From the NCBI RefSeq assembly GCF_013426205.1, contig NC_089427.1:186001-250000 (forward strand): 64,000 nt of DNA, given 5' to 3'. Source of the DNA: Metarhizium brunneum. Its lineage: Eukaryota; Ascomycota; Sordariomycetes; Hypocreales; Clavicipitaceae. The translations under genes and the position numbers were made by a program. Below, piece by piece: positions 1 to 11,617 of the stretch (within the stretch, counting starts at the first letter, position 1; each line of letters opens with the position of its first letter). The notes under the pieces are model-generated. The model had not been told where the DNA came from. It saw nothing but the letters and a program-made list of their open reading frames with translations, and searched no databases.

Positions 1-1440
1 TTATCTGATCTAATGCCTGCACTTGGCCTTGTCCGCCAAGCAAATAGTCAAATTTCTGCCCTAGCAATGCATAAATGCCTCTAAAGCTTGGACGAGTTTC
101 CCGGGGATAGCGCATCGCGTTTTCCACTTCCCCCTGCAGTTCTCCGAGCTCGTGTGACGCATACCGGGTCGCCGCATGGCATTGTAGCAACCGGACATGT
201 TACCGAAACGGAGTCGGCGATGCAGCCGATGACATGCCGCAGGGGTCGTGCAGCAGAAGATTGTTATTTATGCGGCACTACACTATTCCATGTCACGGCC
301 ACTTGGCTATACCCACCTATACATTCTTACCCACATGACTGCCCGTGTCTTCTAAGAAATTTATGGGGTTATAGGCGAAGTTTGATACGCGGCTACAGGT
401 CGTTCTGCTCTCTCAGGCCTCTGCCCATCTGTATGTCTTCTCTATTGAATCCATATAACCGATGGCTTCAAGCCTTATAGCCCGTGAGAGTATTCCCAGC
501 ATAAGTAAGTGAAACTAAATCCGCTGGCATTAATCCGTTGCTTCCGTCGTGTGGACCCATTTCATACCTGGCCGCAAGGTTACGAGTGGTCACGAGCTTC
601 CACGAGTCAGTGTGTATGTCTGTATCTCGGGTGAGCAGATTACCCGAGGATACTAAAGACGTAGTTGCAGGGCGAGAGCGCGACACGCCCTGAACTTATT
701 CGCCTTGTCTTGGGCCCAGAGACTCATTTAACGCACCGGAAATCTGGTATTTTAAACGATGGAATAAATCTCAATTATATTAGCTGCGCGGATAGTTACA
801 TTGAATTCAAGCTACGCGGATTCCGGCTTAAGCTAGGGGGTTAGGCACGGTATCCTAAACGCTAATCTGGACATTTGTGTCCCGCCGTCGTTATAGTTGT
901 AGACGCTCGTGCCAAAAATGGACTCAAGATAACACAGGGAAGCGGTACGAAGACGAGAAGTATCTCGTTGGTTTTATTGCATTACAAGACGTCAATTTGG
1001 CCTTATTACGAGCCCAGATTGCGCCGTGCTGGCCCAGTCGTAGGTTGATGAATTTCCGGACCTTAAGGCCCCATGGATGTGCTCATTGTTCCCCTTAGCC
1101 TTGCACGCATGCTGCTTTGTCAATGTACAAGGACAACAGTATAAGCAACAGTATACGCAATTACCAGGACCCAGACGGGAGAAACGTTAGAATGCTCCTC
1201 GTGAGGAGCCTGTTAATTGCGGATAGCTGGTTTGCCACGTCATATTACAGTAATATTCAAGTCATTTATAATGTTCTCACCCACTAGGGAATGGTTGCAG
1301 TGATTAAATCTCTAATGAACAACAGCGTCACAGATAGAAGCTCGGGACAGTTTCTACAAACTATAAGCAGGCCATAATTGAACTTCTAGATGCTGTTACA
1401 CATATTCTAACATTTATGCTTCGTCGACCAGTGAAGGTGA
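1..1440. other. Stretch with no recognised gene
   Basis: Only short open frames occur here, most starting at TTG or GTG, and none resembles a known protein. Base composition is mixed and no clear tandem or inverted repeat was seen. It may hold decayed sequence upstream of whatever lies to the left. Confidence 0.5.
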
Positions 1441-2524
1441 TTATACAAACTTTTCTATCTGATGCCAAAAAGTCATACGAGGCATAGGATGTGTTCCTTC
1501 GACTAGACAATTTCGCAAGACCACCGAACATGTCGGTACCTGAGCTCGCAGTTTATGTTCTATCCAGTTCCAGGTTCCGTTTTTGCCGCTTTCAATATCA
1601 ACACCTTCGAGAACAATCTCCTTCAATGTTGTCTCTTGCTCTGTGGTCGCCCGGTGACAACGCAGCAGTGGCATTAGGTTTTCCTGTGTAGTTGAGCAAT
1701 TGACCAGTTCGAAAGTCTCCAAGGACAGCGTCTGTAGTGCCTCGGGAAGGTACGAAAATTCCACACTATTATCGCCATCGGCTAAATGCAGGCGGAAATG
1801 CGACAAGTTTAGGAAAAGGCCGAGGAATGAAGAGACATTTCTGTCCCAGTCGCTGTCGTCTTGGGTGTTCACAACCAGCCTCAAAGTTTCTATATTAATA
1901 AGACCATCTAGTATCGGCGGTTAGTAGATCCTGGAAAGGCAGAGGGCGTTGCCAGTGATGGCGTAACTGTCCCGGTCGCTGGCAAGACCGAGGCAGATGT
2001 CGAGTTCTGTCACTTGAATGCAACTTATAGAGATGGCGGCCAACGCCGCCCATAATACGTGTTCCACGAAACTCCAGCTGTCTCGAGAATAGGGGTCAGA
2101 GCCTGTACATAGTTCGAATCCAAGACTATTTTCCAGTCGATCTAAGCCCCAGGGCGTACCTGCGTCGCTGATGCAAATCTCATCGCAATTGGTGGAGTTT
2201 GTCATGGCCTGGATTAAGTAAGCAATAGCAAGACTGCTGGTAAAAACTGCCTGTTCCAGATATCTCTGATAAAATCCCTTGTTATTGCTGTCAATAGTGG
2301 CGGCTTCACGCATGCCATCAATATACCTGGCGTCGTCGGGTATATTGTAGTTATACACATCAGACATGCTATTAGTATCGTCGTCGTCGATGTGTTCAGA
2401 AATTGGCTTGCATTGCCAAAAATAATGATTGACGAGGTCCTTTGAAAGATAATGCGTGCATATCTGGAGAGTGCGTACCTTGTCGCGTAAGGTCGGAGAT
2501 TCTGATAAGGGTTTGTAAACTCTC
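1441..2524 (-). pseudogene. F-box-family (LRR-like) protein gene, 5'-truncated, with an in-frame stop
   Basis: One minus-strand frame runs from about 2524 down to 1441 and is interrupted by a single TAA at 1921-1923. Upstream of the stop the frame reads ...ALCLSRIY, and directly after it continues PPILDGLINIETLRLVV. This looks like one continuous protein of the kind found in the C-terminal half of fungal F-box proteins, where 'NIETLRLV' recalls LRR segments. An ATG at 2367 lies inside the homologous region, because the frame stays open and coding-like upstream to a TAG near 2524. The N-terminal F-box itself is not found. Such proteins normally act as substrate receptors of SCF ubiquitin ligases. 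The stop could be a CAA-to-TAA change. An intron is unlikely, since the frame is the same on both sides with no gap in sense. It is most likely a dead gene. Confidence 0.6.
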
Positions 2525-3180
2525 CCGCTCTAACATAACAGTACAACTCTCACTCGCCATTGTCGTAGATTGGTGTATTCAGGCTGAGACAAACAAACAT
2601 GAATGAAGAAAAATAGGGGTTGGCATTGGGAGAAAAAAAGGAAACATTGAATGAGGGGCCTGGCATCCCCCACTGTTTGGTGGTGATTTGGGTGGGTATT
2701 GACAGGGTAGTCATCATGAACATGCTCGAACTTTGCAACCACAACTGCACCAGATGCTGTAGCTCTTTTTTCATCTCGTTTTATTTCTTTGTTCCAGTCA
2801 CCCTAGTACTGTATCTGCCTAGGGCACTCTATTGGTAATATTGATTGTCTGCTTCCAGCCACCTGAACTCATCATTTTAGTCAGTAAGGCAATCTTCATT
2901 TACAATGAGACCAGAACGATGGTGTAGGGTGGCTATCCAGCTCCTGGGAAATATCAAGAGCTCTCAGCAAGTTTGTTTTTGGAGATGGGATAAGTTGCGA
3001 CACAAGTGGGCGGAGTGGCACGTGACCTAATCCTGCCACAGAGGCTAACCGTTGACATCATTCACCAGCTTATATGGGGCCCGCTGACTTGGCGCGCTGG
3101 TGCGTTCATTTCCTGTCCCCTAGCAACGGTATCATAACACCAGACACAACAGAAGCCTGTGGCAACAAACATGGCCGGAT
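2525..3180. other. Intergenic region
   Basis: No convincing gene. It separates the minus-strand F-box relic from the plus-strand HNH gene and should hold the promoter of the latter. An ATG at 3171 is out of frame with the HNH gene, so the 3181 ATG was preferred as its start. Confidence 0.5.
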
Positions 3181-4293
3181 ATGGCTCAAGCAAAGAGTCG
3201 GGTAATGGTCCGTAGCCGTTACGGAAAACCGACGCACCCGGAAGCTTTACCTGGTAGCCAGACCGACGATATACCCAAAATTCGCTTTCGCCACCCCGCG
3301 TATGCGGATAGTGAAAACATCCTCATTTCGCTGGCGGCGCTGGATGGGGGTGGTGTTCATTACGCAACGGCACATATAGCCTGCGCCGTTCTGGCAGACT
3401 TCCGATATGACGGTTACTTTTCTCTGTCATCTACCGGCACTGCGATCGAATTCGGTCCGGACGAAATCCTGACAGAGCAAAACTACTACTTCCACGTACC
3501 GCAATTAGCAAGATATGACGTTGTCGCCGATTTTGCTAGTTGCATCTTCCCCCATGGAAGAATGACACCATCGTGGTTATCGGACGACCTCAAAATTCAC
3601 AATGCTACCGGCTTGCCTCGAGAAACAACCTGCGATAGCATAGTTTTGGCCCGAGATGTTTCTTGTCGAGTTACCAACAGTACTCTAGGTACGGAGGGAG
3701 CCCATCTCCTTCCCAAGTCAGAGGAATTGTGGTATACGAAAAATTCCATGTTTCAGTACTCGGCATGGGAAGAAAGGGGAACAACAGACGACCCGAGAAA
3801 CGCGATTCTTTTGCGATCCGACGCTCATACAATCTTTGATGCGAAACAGTTTATAATCGTGCCGAAGAAGGGCAAGTGGGTAACTCACGTCTTGTATGGA
3901 GCTGCACAGGACGAACTTGCTCGAAGCTTTCACAATGTTCATATACAACCCCTTACCGACATTGCCGTAGAGTATATATTTGCGCGATTTGTGTACACAG
4001 TCCACGCCCTGAGCACGTTCACACTCTCCGGCGGCAAACGTGCACTCCTTGTCCTTAAATCAGGCGAAACGAGTCGGAGTAGTGTCGAGGTAACGGGCTT
4101 GCAGTATAAGACACAACTCGCCCCACGCTCACGGGTTGGCAGCAGGACTCCAAGTCCCAGCAAGCGCCAGTGCGACGATCCACCCACTGTTGATGTAGAC
4201 ACTTCGAATTGTGATGGGATAGACGCCAGCGATGATGGGTTCCGGGGTCGTCCACGAAGGAGACTATCTCACGATACTATCTCTCCACCCTGA
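3181..4293 (+). CDS. HNH nuclease domain protein (fungal HNH_2 type), possibly truncated
   Basis: Intronless frame of 370 codons. The centre holds an HNH endonuclease-like core: 'EGAHLLPK' with His175, 'NAILLRSD' with Asn207 and 'AHTIFDAKQF' with His216, followed by the usual 'IIVPKKGKWVTHVL' strand. Residues 35-110 (FRHPAYAD.., GGGVHYATAHIACA) match the conserved N-terminal region of fungal proteins of this type. The C-terminus is basic and Pro/Ser-rich (SRTPSPSKR, RGRPRRR). The biological role of these abundant fungal HNH proteins is not established; nucleic-acid cleavage is inferred from the fold only. The same frame stays open after the TGA at 4291-4293 through two further blocks separated by another TGA (4498-4500), so the natural protein may have been longer and this copy truncated. 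The start is the first in-frame ATG. Confidence 0.7.
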   Translation: MAQAKSRVMVRSRYGKPTHPEALPGSQTDDIPKIRFRHPAYADSENILISLAALDGGGVHYATAHIACAVLADFRYDGYFSLSSTGTAIEFGPDEILTEQNYYFHVPQLARYDVVADFASCIFPHGRMTPSWLSDDLKIHNATGLPRETTCDSIVLARDVSCRVTNSTLGTEGAHLLPKSEELWYTKNSMFQYSAWEERGTTDDPRNAILLRSDAHTIFDAKQFIIVPKKGKWVTHVLYGAAQDELARSFHNVHIQPLTDIAVEYIFARFVYTVHALSTFTLSGGKRALLVLKSGETSRSSVEVTGLQYKTQLAPRSRVGSRTPSPSKRQCDDPPTVDVDTSNCDGIDASDDGFRGRPRRRLSHDTISPP

Positions 4294-5488
4294 TCATGTC
4301 ACAAGTTTTGCACGTCGATATCCAGCCCAGTACCAACACTCACAAGTAACCTTAGCGATTCGGGTAGCGATCTTGCAGACACCGATATGAAGCCCCTGCC
4401 CAGGGACAGTGCCCTGCCATTAAGCAAGGCTTCACATGATGAGTGCGTCGGCGTAACCGAAGCTATGCACTCTATGCTCGAGTCTGGACCTGGCGCCTGA
4501 TTTGGTTGGAAACAAGGTTCGTGGCCACGCGAGTGTTCGAATTGGTTGGGAGCCATTTCAACCAGCCTGACATACGCCGAGGACTGCTTCTCTCTGCTTG
4601 AAGTCCGGACAACCAAGGACTTCCATATTGGCGCAAATAGACCTCCTTATTTCGACGACCAGGAATTAATGGCGGTTCAGGAAGTGCTGAAACTGGTGTT
4701 TCTTTTTTCTAACGTGAACACTGGGCTTGAGTACGGTAAATCCGTACCGTACGTCCGCGCTTGGTCGCTGTTCACCCAAGAGCCACGTATCGATGGCGCT
4801 GCCTCTTCCGCACAGCTACACGCGCATGCGGCTCGTATAGTGTAGAGCTTTAGAAGATTTGAAGCCTACTTATCTTCAATTCTGCGCCTGGTGAGATGTT
4901 TTCCTCACAAATCGTGGGAGGGTCCTCCAGAACCGAGAGCTGAACACAACCAGGCCTTTCCGGTCTGTCCGAGAATCACGCCAAACCTTTTTCCTCCATC
5001 CGGGCTACCCTGACAATCATAACATTCTTCTTACTCTTCCGGCTCTCGACTCATGCGGGATTCGCCATGAAACAGCGCGCATCGCATGTGCCATCCTATC
5101 AAAGAGCGCTTTTCTTAGCCAGGGAATCCCGCGTCGATTAATCACTGTAGCAGAGTCAGGGTCTACCCGTGTGCATTCCTTGTCGGCAGACGAGTACCGT
5201 GGCATGTTCAACACGGGTCGCGCCAACAGTCGAAGCCAAAGCCCGAAGAAACGACAACGATCGATACAAAATGAGGAAGAGGGGGACGAAAAAGCCGAGC
5301 ATCTATACACAGAGACACCCTCGGATACAGACCACAACCTAGAAGAGCCTGAACGAGGTAGACCTCGGAAAAGGAGGTGCATATGTGGTGATGATGGAGT
5401 TGGAATCGGGATAAGCGGGACCTCCAAACAATGGCCATTATCCAGTAATGACGAATGTTTCGGGACACCGCCACGATCTACTTATTGA
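4294..5488 (+). pseudogene. Coding-like tail downstream of the HNH gene, broken
   Basis: In the frame of the HNH gene the sequence is open from 4294 to a TGA at 4498-4500, and then to a TAG at 4843-4845, with protein-like composition (DSGSDLADTDMKPLPRD; FDDQELMAVQEVLKLVF). In a shifted frame, about 5031-5488 is open and reads like a nuclear C-terminus: SRSQSPKKRQRS, an acidic stretch, then RGRPRKRR. A possible donor GTGAGA lies at 4891, but no acceptor restores the downstream frame cleanly. It may be the decayed C-terminal half of the HNH protein or of a related neighbour. The function is unknown and the extent uncertain. Confidence 0.4.
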
Positions 5489-6679
5489 CGGGATTTATCT
5501 GCCGTGCAACGAAAATCAGGTCCCGCTTCGTAATGGTTCTGGCATCCCGTCAAAGATGTCCCGCCCTGCTCCCGGTATATCTTGTTTCATGTCTGGTCAT
5601 CCCAAACCTTCCTGCAGCTCCACTGTCAACGCGGCAAACGTGGGCTGTCGTCCTGGATCCCGGCGAACAGGTCAAATTGCTTTCTCGGGCATTGCTAGGG
5701 CCTGCCATTGGTATAATAGCCTCAACTTAGAGGCCAACACCTTTCCGTTGTGTTGATTGTCCAATATTGATTGCAGCCTTGACCTGCTTCGTGGCAGACC
5801 ACGATTGCCACCGGCCGCAGGGATCAATTCATTGGATGCCAGTTCATGGCGACCTTATGGCCTTGCTAGTGGGTATTTGTATTTAGAAATCGTACAGTAA
5901 GCATGGGACCACAGAAGCCCTGGTGTTAGTTTCTCTTAGTCAGATATTATGAACTGAAAACAGGTCGGGGCAAATTTATCCCCAGCAAATTGTCGTCGAT
6001 GTAATTAACTAGTTATTGTCGGTATACGAATATATGCTAGGTAGAACCACTAGCATTCCCCCAAACGTATATTGACCGTACTAGTCCATCCATGCCGCAA
6101 GACCTGGTGAATCTTCATCTGATTTTGTGCCAATTTACTACGAGGACATGTCTCACAAATTCTCTCTAGCAGCGTAGAACCAAGAGAGAAAGCACACTCG
6201 ACGCAACAGGAAAGCCGTAATGTGTGGTGGAACCTGCCACTAGTAACAAGATATGTAACGCCGCCTTTGAGAGGGTCCGAAGGTCTACTAGCTACATATG
6301 GAGTTATTCACGGTTACCTCGGGGGTGGGGGCTTGGCCGGTTAGCTTGCTTCCATAATGCTTACTTGGTTCTTAATATTGACGCATTCGCATTAGCCAGC
6401 CAAGCTGAGTTTTGATTTCTTCATGCTTAGATTATGTTTAGTTGTACCCAATGTCACATCGCAAACTTATTATCTCAGCTTGACTTTCAGATAAAATTTT
6501 ATTCGATGTAACTATATGTCATAAAACCGCAATTTAGCGAATTCAACTCACGTATATATATTGCCGGATAACCTACCGAGTACTCACCCCTTTCGTCTCC
6601 ATTATCCACTCCCAGCTCTCATCTACCTCCCCTCCGCAAAACATATACTGAGCAGAAAATTTGACCTTTACCAGACACG
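5489..6679. other. AT-rich intergenic region with a TATA-like motif
   Basis: No gene recognised. Two overlapping short open frames at 5448-5756 resemble nothing known. Near 6552 there is a TATATATA run about 125 bases before the next start codon, followed by a C/T-rich stretch at 6585-6640. This is a typical fungal promoter arrangement for the SnoaL-like gene. Confidence 0.45.
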
Positions 6680-7228
6680 ATGCGCTCAAATTTTCTTTTC
6701 TTGTATTCGGCATTGGGCCTTGTTGCGCCTTCTTTCTGCAGCCCAATCAATGCCCAAGCCAACGACGATGTTGGTTGCCTAAGCGATTGGGAGCAGATTT
6801 ATCAAATTATTAATCTCTACCCGCTAGCAGTTGACTTCAACTCGACCCATGAGCTATTCCCCCTCATCTACGCCGAAAATGCCTTTGCCAATTACTCCAG
6901 CCCAGATGGAAAGAGACAAAATCTGCGCGGCCTACAAACCATTATCGATACATTCGCGCCTGATGGCGAGCACTACGATGCCCATCATTTGCTGGGCAGT
7001 ATTAGAATCAACCTGAGCAAGGACCAGCCAGACAAGGCTAATGGAACCTTCTACGCCCTGACGAATACTTTTGGAAAAGGGCGTTTTGCCGGCCAGCTAG
7101 CTACCTTTTACGGCATCTACCATGATGAATACGAGCGCATCGAGGAGCAGGGGTGGAGAGTCACAACAAGACTTTTCAGCCAGGTTGGACCTGCTTCTGG
7201 AAACGTGTCGTTGTTGGAAGGACCTTGA
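6680..7228 (+). CDS. Secreted SnoaL-like domain protein
   Basis: A complete intronless frame of 182 codons. The first 20-25 residues form a signal peptide (MRSNFLFLYSALGLVAPSFC). The rest fits the SnoaL-like / NTF2-like cone fold: a helical start (DWEQIYQIINLYPLAVD), the 'FPLIYAENAFANYS' strand region, 'LRGLQTIIDTFAP', the 'DAHHLLGSIRI' strand with paired histidines, and a final 'GWRVTTRLFSQVG'. At least five N-glycosylation sequons (NST, NYS, NLS, NGT, NVS) agree with secretion. The family covers polyketide cyclases, dehydratases and many proteins of unknown role; no specific reaction can be assigned. It lies 0.5 kb from the convergent oxidoreductase gene at 7780-9199. Confidence 0.85.
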   Translation: MRSNFLFLYSALGLVAPSFCSPINAQANDDVGCLSDWEQIYQIINLYPLAVDFNSTHELFPLIYAENAFANYSSPDGKRQNLRGLQTIIDTFAPDGEHYDAHHLLGSIRINLSKDQPDKANGTFYALTNTFGKGRFAGQLATFYGIYHDEYERIEEQGWRVTTRLFSQVGPASGNVSLLEGP

Positions 7229-7779
7229 GTCGTAATACCAGGCCAGAGTTAGCTATCTTTGCCACGAGGTCAAATGTCAATATGTATTGGGTTATTCACT
7301 GGAATATTGCGTAATGACACGGGCCTAGATAAAGCGTCTCACGCCGCGAGGTTGTATTTGGCATTTTGGCGACTAATACATGTGATGCATGGACAGAATC
7401 AGTCGCCAGATATTTTTAGACAAGGTCACTGCCTGGTGGTACTGGGTATATATATACATGTCAGCTAGAATTAAATAGAAGTACATTCAATCGCAACATT
7501 TGAGTTGCATACATGCCTATTTTTGGAGTGTCTAGCGATCTCTCAGGGCAAACGCTCTTGGCATCGCGCCGGTCTCATCAAGCGCACACGCCTGCGCTGG
7601 CGGTGATTGCTGCAAAGGACATGGCACACGCTATGGGTGCCGCGTTCCTTTCAAGTAATATTTTATGATAGACATCTGAAAAATTTTTCATGGTGACACT
7701 GCAGTCTAAGTTGGTCTAGATACAGCCTGGCGTATTATACTACTTTCGATTACTCCAACACTGATTGTCTGTAATGCTA
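7229..7779. other. Convergent intergenic region
   Basis: Lies between two genes that point toward each other, so it should carry both 3' ends. AT-rich with no coding signal seen. Confidence 0.5.
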
Positions 7780-9199
7780 CTACCTCAATGTATCAACCGA
7801 TATTTGGACTCCATTCCTTTGTAAAGCTCTCACATAATCGTCCCCCAGGCTTGCAGGCGTTAGAATTCCTCCTTCACGTTTGCTTAGCGAACTTTGCTCA
7901 TCAAGGAGCAACAACCCGGCCTCCGTCATGGTCATGGCTGTGAAATCGTTCGCATCTCCGGGATAATGGAACTCGACTAGAGCTTTTGGCTTTACCGAAT
8001 GTGTAGTGTCAGCAATACTAATTGCCCGGTACGTAAAGTGGTATTTGCGGCGTTGCTCCGCTGATGCGCCGCCACCAGGCGGAAATAACTTGCCAACGAC
8101 GAATCGAACCGGTGGCAAAAGCATGGAAGCTGCCAGTGTGACAACGGTGACCCGGAAGAGCCAAGCAAATAATGCATTTGACCAACGGATCCGCGAAGAA
8201 AAACGAAAATTTGGTCCGTAACTTTGTGTTCCGTCGGCATCTCCAGACGCGTACAAACCCCAACTGCGTCCAACAAGAGGTAGGTCGACGGGCTCGTGGA
8301 AATGGGTGGCCATTGTGCCCATACCATCTATAGTTTGCACCCCAAAAACATTTGCCTTTGGCAGCCCATCCTTTCTCTTGCCATTGGGATTGCCAACAGG
8401 TTTAACCGGGGAGATGGAGTGGATATTGATGGCTGCAAAAAGGCGAGAAAGTGAATTGTTCGCAATAGAGGTGGAAATAGAGTCCACGGCACCACCACTA
8501 GCACTTCCCTTAATGTCGTACAATGCTCCAACAACTTCAAGAGTGGGCAATGAGAAGTTCCTCCGTATCGACGTCACCGCTAAATACGTCGATATGTCTG
8601 CCGGCACTGCACCCCAGCCACAGGTGATGACCATCTATCGACGCCACGTTAATTCCGGACGTAGTATAACAGGGGTTAATCTTACTTTCGACCCCGACGT
8701 CTTGGCCAGTTTTTCGTATTTCTCAATCATCTCCTGCCGCCATACCGGCTCTCCGGCTCTGTTGCTATTATGAGTATATAGAAGAACAAATGCATCTTTT
8801 TATTACTTACCCGTCAACATAATGAGTACCATGTTCAGCGCAAGCCTTGAAGACCACGGAGCCACAGGTCGTTCCATATGGCCCTATTATGTTGACCAGA
8901 ACACGAGTTGACTTTGCAAGGTTGACAATCTCTGACTCGGAAGAGAGATCCAAGACGATTAGAGCTCCTAGAATACCGAGTCATTACTTATTCTCGACTT
9001 TATTACCTATAAGGGCCATCCACTTACCTCCAGCTTCAGTCACCTTCATTTCCGCCGCCACTTCTTCGAGCTTAGACTTGTTGCGCCCTGCAATAGCCCA
9101 TCGCACATGACTGGGCATATTGTCAACCATGTACCGGACGCAAAGTTGCCCGGTATAGCCTGTGGCTCCGAGGAGAACGAAGTCATAAATTTGACTCAT
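7780..9199 (-). CDS. Saccharopine dehydrogenase-like / trans-acting enoyl-reductase-like oxidoreductase
   Basis: Four exons are readable: 9199-9028, 8967-8811, 8758-8686 and 8634-7780, all with GT-AG borders and matching phases, giving 418 residues. The N-terminus carries a Rossmann dinucleotide site, VLLGATGYTGQL (residues 8-19), followed by 'WAIAGRNKSKLEEV'. Exon 2 has 'VLVNIIGPYGTTCGSVV', the next strand and loop of the NAD(P) fold. 'GTHYVDGAGEP' leads into 'VITCGWGAVPADI', where related proteins have a cysteine-containing 'GFDSIPSD' motif. A hydrophobic helix near 'VTLAASMLLPPVRFVVG' suggests membrane association. Members are annotated as saccharopine dehydrogenase-like or trans-enoyl reductases, mostly without proven substrates. 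The neighbouring SnoaL-like and bZIP genes leave open a role in specialised metabolism. ATG at 9199 is the only start that includes the nucleotide-binding motif. Confidence 0.87.
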
Positions 9200-10091
9200 A
9201 GTGCGTGAAGTTTATATGTGCGATAGATGGTTACTTTGGAATTAGATTATGTACGTTGGAGTAAAGGAAAATACTGCTTTTATACATACGTTCGTGCTAG
9301 CTGTCAATACGATAAGGGCGGAAATTAAACAAAACAATAATTTATATTTGCATATTGAAAACATGATTTGTAATGTACTGTTAATCGGGCGTTCGAAATC
9401 ATTTTGAGATTATATAACGCAGCCTGGTAGTGTACAGTGTTGATTTTCTAGATGTAGGCGGGGGATTATATAATCTGGCCTAAGAAGTAAGTGAACCTTG
9501 TTGAGATGCGATATCAAGTATCCCCTAAATTAGAGCAGTAGCCGTGCCCCGAGTTAATATTGGCCGTTGGAACGGGGAAACAGCTTGGCGACGGCAAAAT
9601 TTAAATCCCGTTTCCTCCGCGTAAGTAGAATGCGCGAATTCAGTCAGGCAATAAGGTAAATCCAATATTATCGCAAATCAACTTCCCGCGTTATCGGGTA
9701 CTACAGTCGGGTAATCATGTAAATTCACAAATCCGAATCGGGGAATTTGTCAAATTTTTTAATCCAGAAGATATTGTGCGGCATTACTACAAAGTCGGGG
9801 CAATTCCAGGCCGCGGCTCAAAATAATCGTAGCAGTCGGCCTACTTACTACTTAGACAATAGGAAGTAAACTCCGCAGCTGTGTAAGCCGTCTCTTCTCT
9901 TCTCTCTATCCTTGGCTTTTTTTGTCAGCTATACTTCTGCCATTATTAATATTTTGGTCCCGCAGCAGGCCAGTCGGCTTTTCCATTGGTATATGGCACA
10001 TGAATGTCACAACGCGTAGTGGAGAGCTAAGTACTAGTATATTAACATGCTCAGAGCCTTTGCCACTAAATTACTTGTTCTACATTCTAAG
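9200..10091. other. AT-rich intergenic region
   Basis: Contains the upstream region of the oxidoreductase gene and the 3' side of the bZIP gene. Both genes are on the minus strand. No open frame of note. Confidence 0.5.
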
Positions 10092-11617
10092 CTACACACA
10101 GACACATGACTGTAACGCGTCTTCGACGTCTTGTCGTTTGAATCCAGGGGATTGCCCAAGAGAAACAGTGCGCAGAAGAAGCACTGTTCATGTTAGACAT
10201 GAATGGTAAAAGAGACACAGCCGAATTTATAAACATACCTTGAATGAATTGTTGTAAACTGACGGAACCCTTTGGGCAAGCTGATTTAGACTGGGTATGT
10301 GCACGTTGACATCTATGGAGGCTGACTTGTTTTGCCTTGAGAAACATTTCCAAGTCTGTAATATCAAACCATGTACCATCCAGTCGTGCTGCCCAGGCAG
10401 GTGGGACCTTTTGCAGAGGGGCCGCAGTTATCACGGAAGGCTCTGCTCTTTTGAAAATAGTTGGCGAGTGTGAAGAAGTGTGAGATAAAGGTTGAGGCCT
10501 AGTATCACCGTAATGGGTTCCAGCACCTCCTACTTGCAAGAAGGGAATATTGTCGTTTATAAACAGAGTAGGTTGCCTGGTTAGTTTACTGTGGAATAAA
10601 GTGGCATAGTATGATTTGAGTCGGTTGCGGTCCATAATGGTAAGGGCGAGGTGGAAGTAATGCTGTACTCTTTGTAGTGAGATGCTCGGGTTCGCTACTT
10701 TCATATAAGCAGAGAAGACCAGAGCGGCATCCAATATGTCTATGAGTTCCTGGTAGTTAATACCCGAAACTGGTACTGGATTTTTGAGTTTTTCTGCCAA
10801 GTCGTTCTCCAAGAGTGGTAAAACGCTGAAGACAGGGCAGGGCCTGATGAAGAAGTCTAGAGGCAGAGATAGTTCCAACTGAGGGTTCACTGCAGCCACA
10901 CGCCGTGTGTTTGTGGCCTCTCCATTATTGCTCACAAGGGAAATACACTTGCCAATCGTCTCCGACAACCGTCCATGTAAGTCTTCATCGCTTACTAGCA
11001 CGTCTGATTGGGCGAGAGCTTCGCCCAAAGAAGTTATCGAAGTAGTCAGGCTCTCCACTGTCGCTTCTAGCTGGTTATTACGTGCGAGAAGTCCGGAAAT
11101 TTCCATGTATCTTTTCTCTCGAAACTTCCGCTGGGCTATACGTAGTTGTTCCCGGCGTTTTCCCAAGAGCTACTATGCTATTAGCTGGTGAATTAATTCA
11201 CCTGAAGACGGAGGAATAACGTACCTTTTGCTGTTCTCCTTTGTTCGGGTTCTCTTTGGTTCGCCTTGGTCTCCCACGTTTCTTGCGGAGCAAGGGCCCC
11301 TGTACGTCCGGGTCCGGTTGCTGTTGCTCAGTAGATTTCGTATCCGAGTCGGCGCCCACACAACCATGTGTGGCGAGGCCATCAAGAGGGTTGTGGACTC
11401 CGTTGGTTCCGTAGCAGTCTGGCGCTTCACTACCGGCCACACCCTGCATGGCGGCGGAAATAGGGTAATAGTTGGCAAAGAAGGCTGCCTCGCTGGTCCA
11501 CGCCATCGTTTCGCGAGAATAAGGCAACGTGTAGTTTTGCAGCGGCATAAAGTTGTCGTTGGACCAGAGGGTACTAGGGTCCACGCCTGGACGGTTGTGC
11601 GGCCACGAATCCATCAA
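10092..11617 (-). CDS. bZIP transcription factor with DUF3425 C-terminal domain
   Basis: Three exons: 11617-11225, 11169-10239 and 10183-10092, phases 0 and 1, 471 residues. Residues 110-131 hold an AT-hook-like run (KKRGRPRRTKE). Directly after the first splice comes the basic region (KRREQLRIAQRKFREKR) and a leucine zipper (ISGLLARNNQLEATVESL and onward). The C-terminal part (SLPLDFFIRPCPVF, then SISLQRVQHYFHLALT) and the end 'LGQSPGFKRQDVEDAL' match the DUF3425 region of fungal bZIP proteins; the last exon is needed to obtain this ending. It should act in the nucleus as a DNA-binding regulator. In the basic region the residue before 'RIAQR' is Leu, where bZIP proteins carry a nearly invariant DNA-contacting Asn. 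Possible targets are the adjacent oxidoreductase, SnoaL and lipase genes, by proximity only. Confidence 0.88.

Noticed and set aside
88..480. A 130-codon plus-strand frame at the left edge
   Set aside because: It starts at TTG, and no family or domain was seen.
2856..2900. Plus-strand phrase QPPELIILVSKAI resembling the start of an F-box
   Set aside because: It is only 13 residues, on the opposite strand from the F-box relic, and is soon closed by stops.
8306..8773. A 155-codon plus-strand frame
   Set aside because: It is antisense to the last exons of the oxidoreductase gene.
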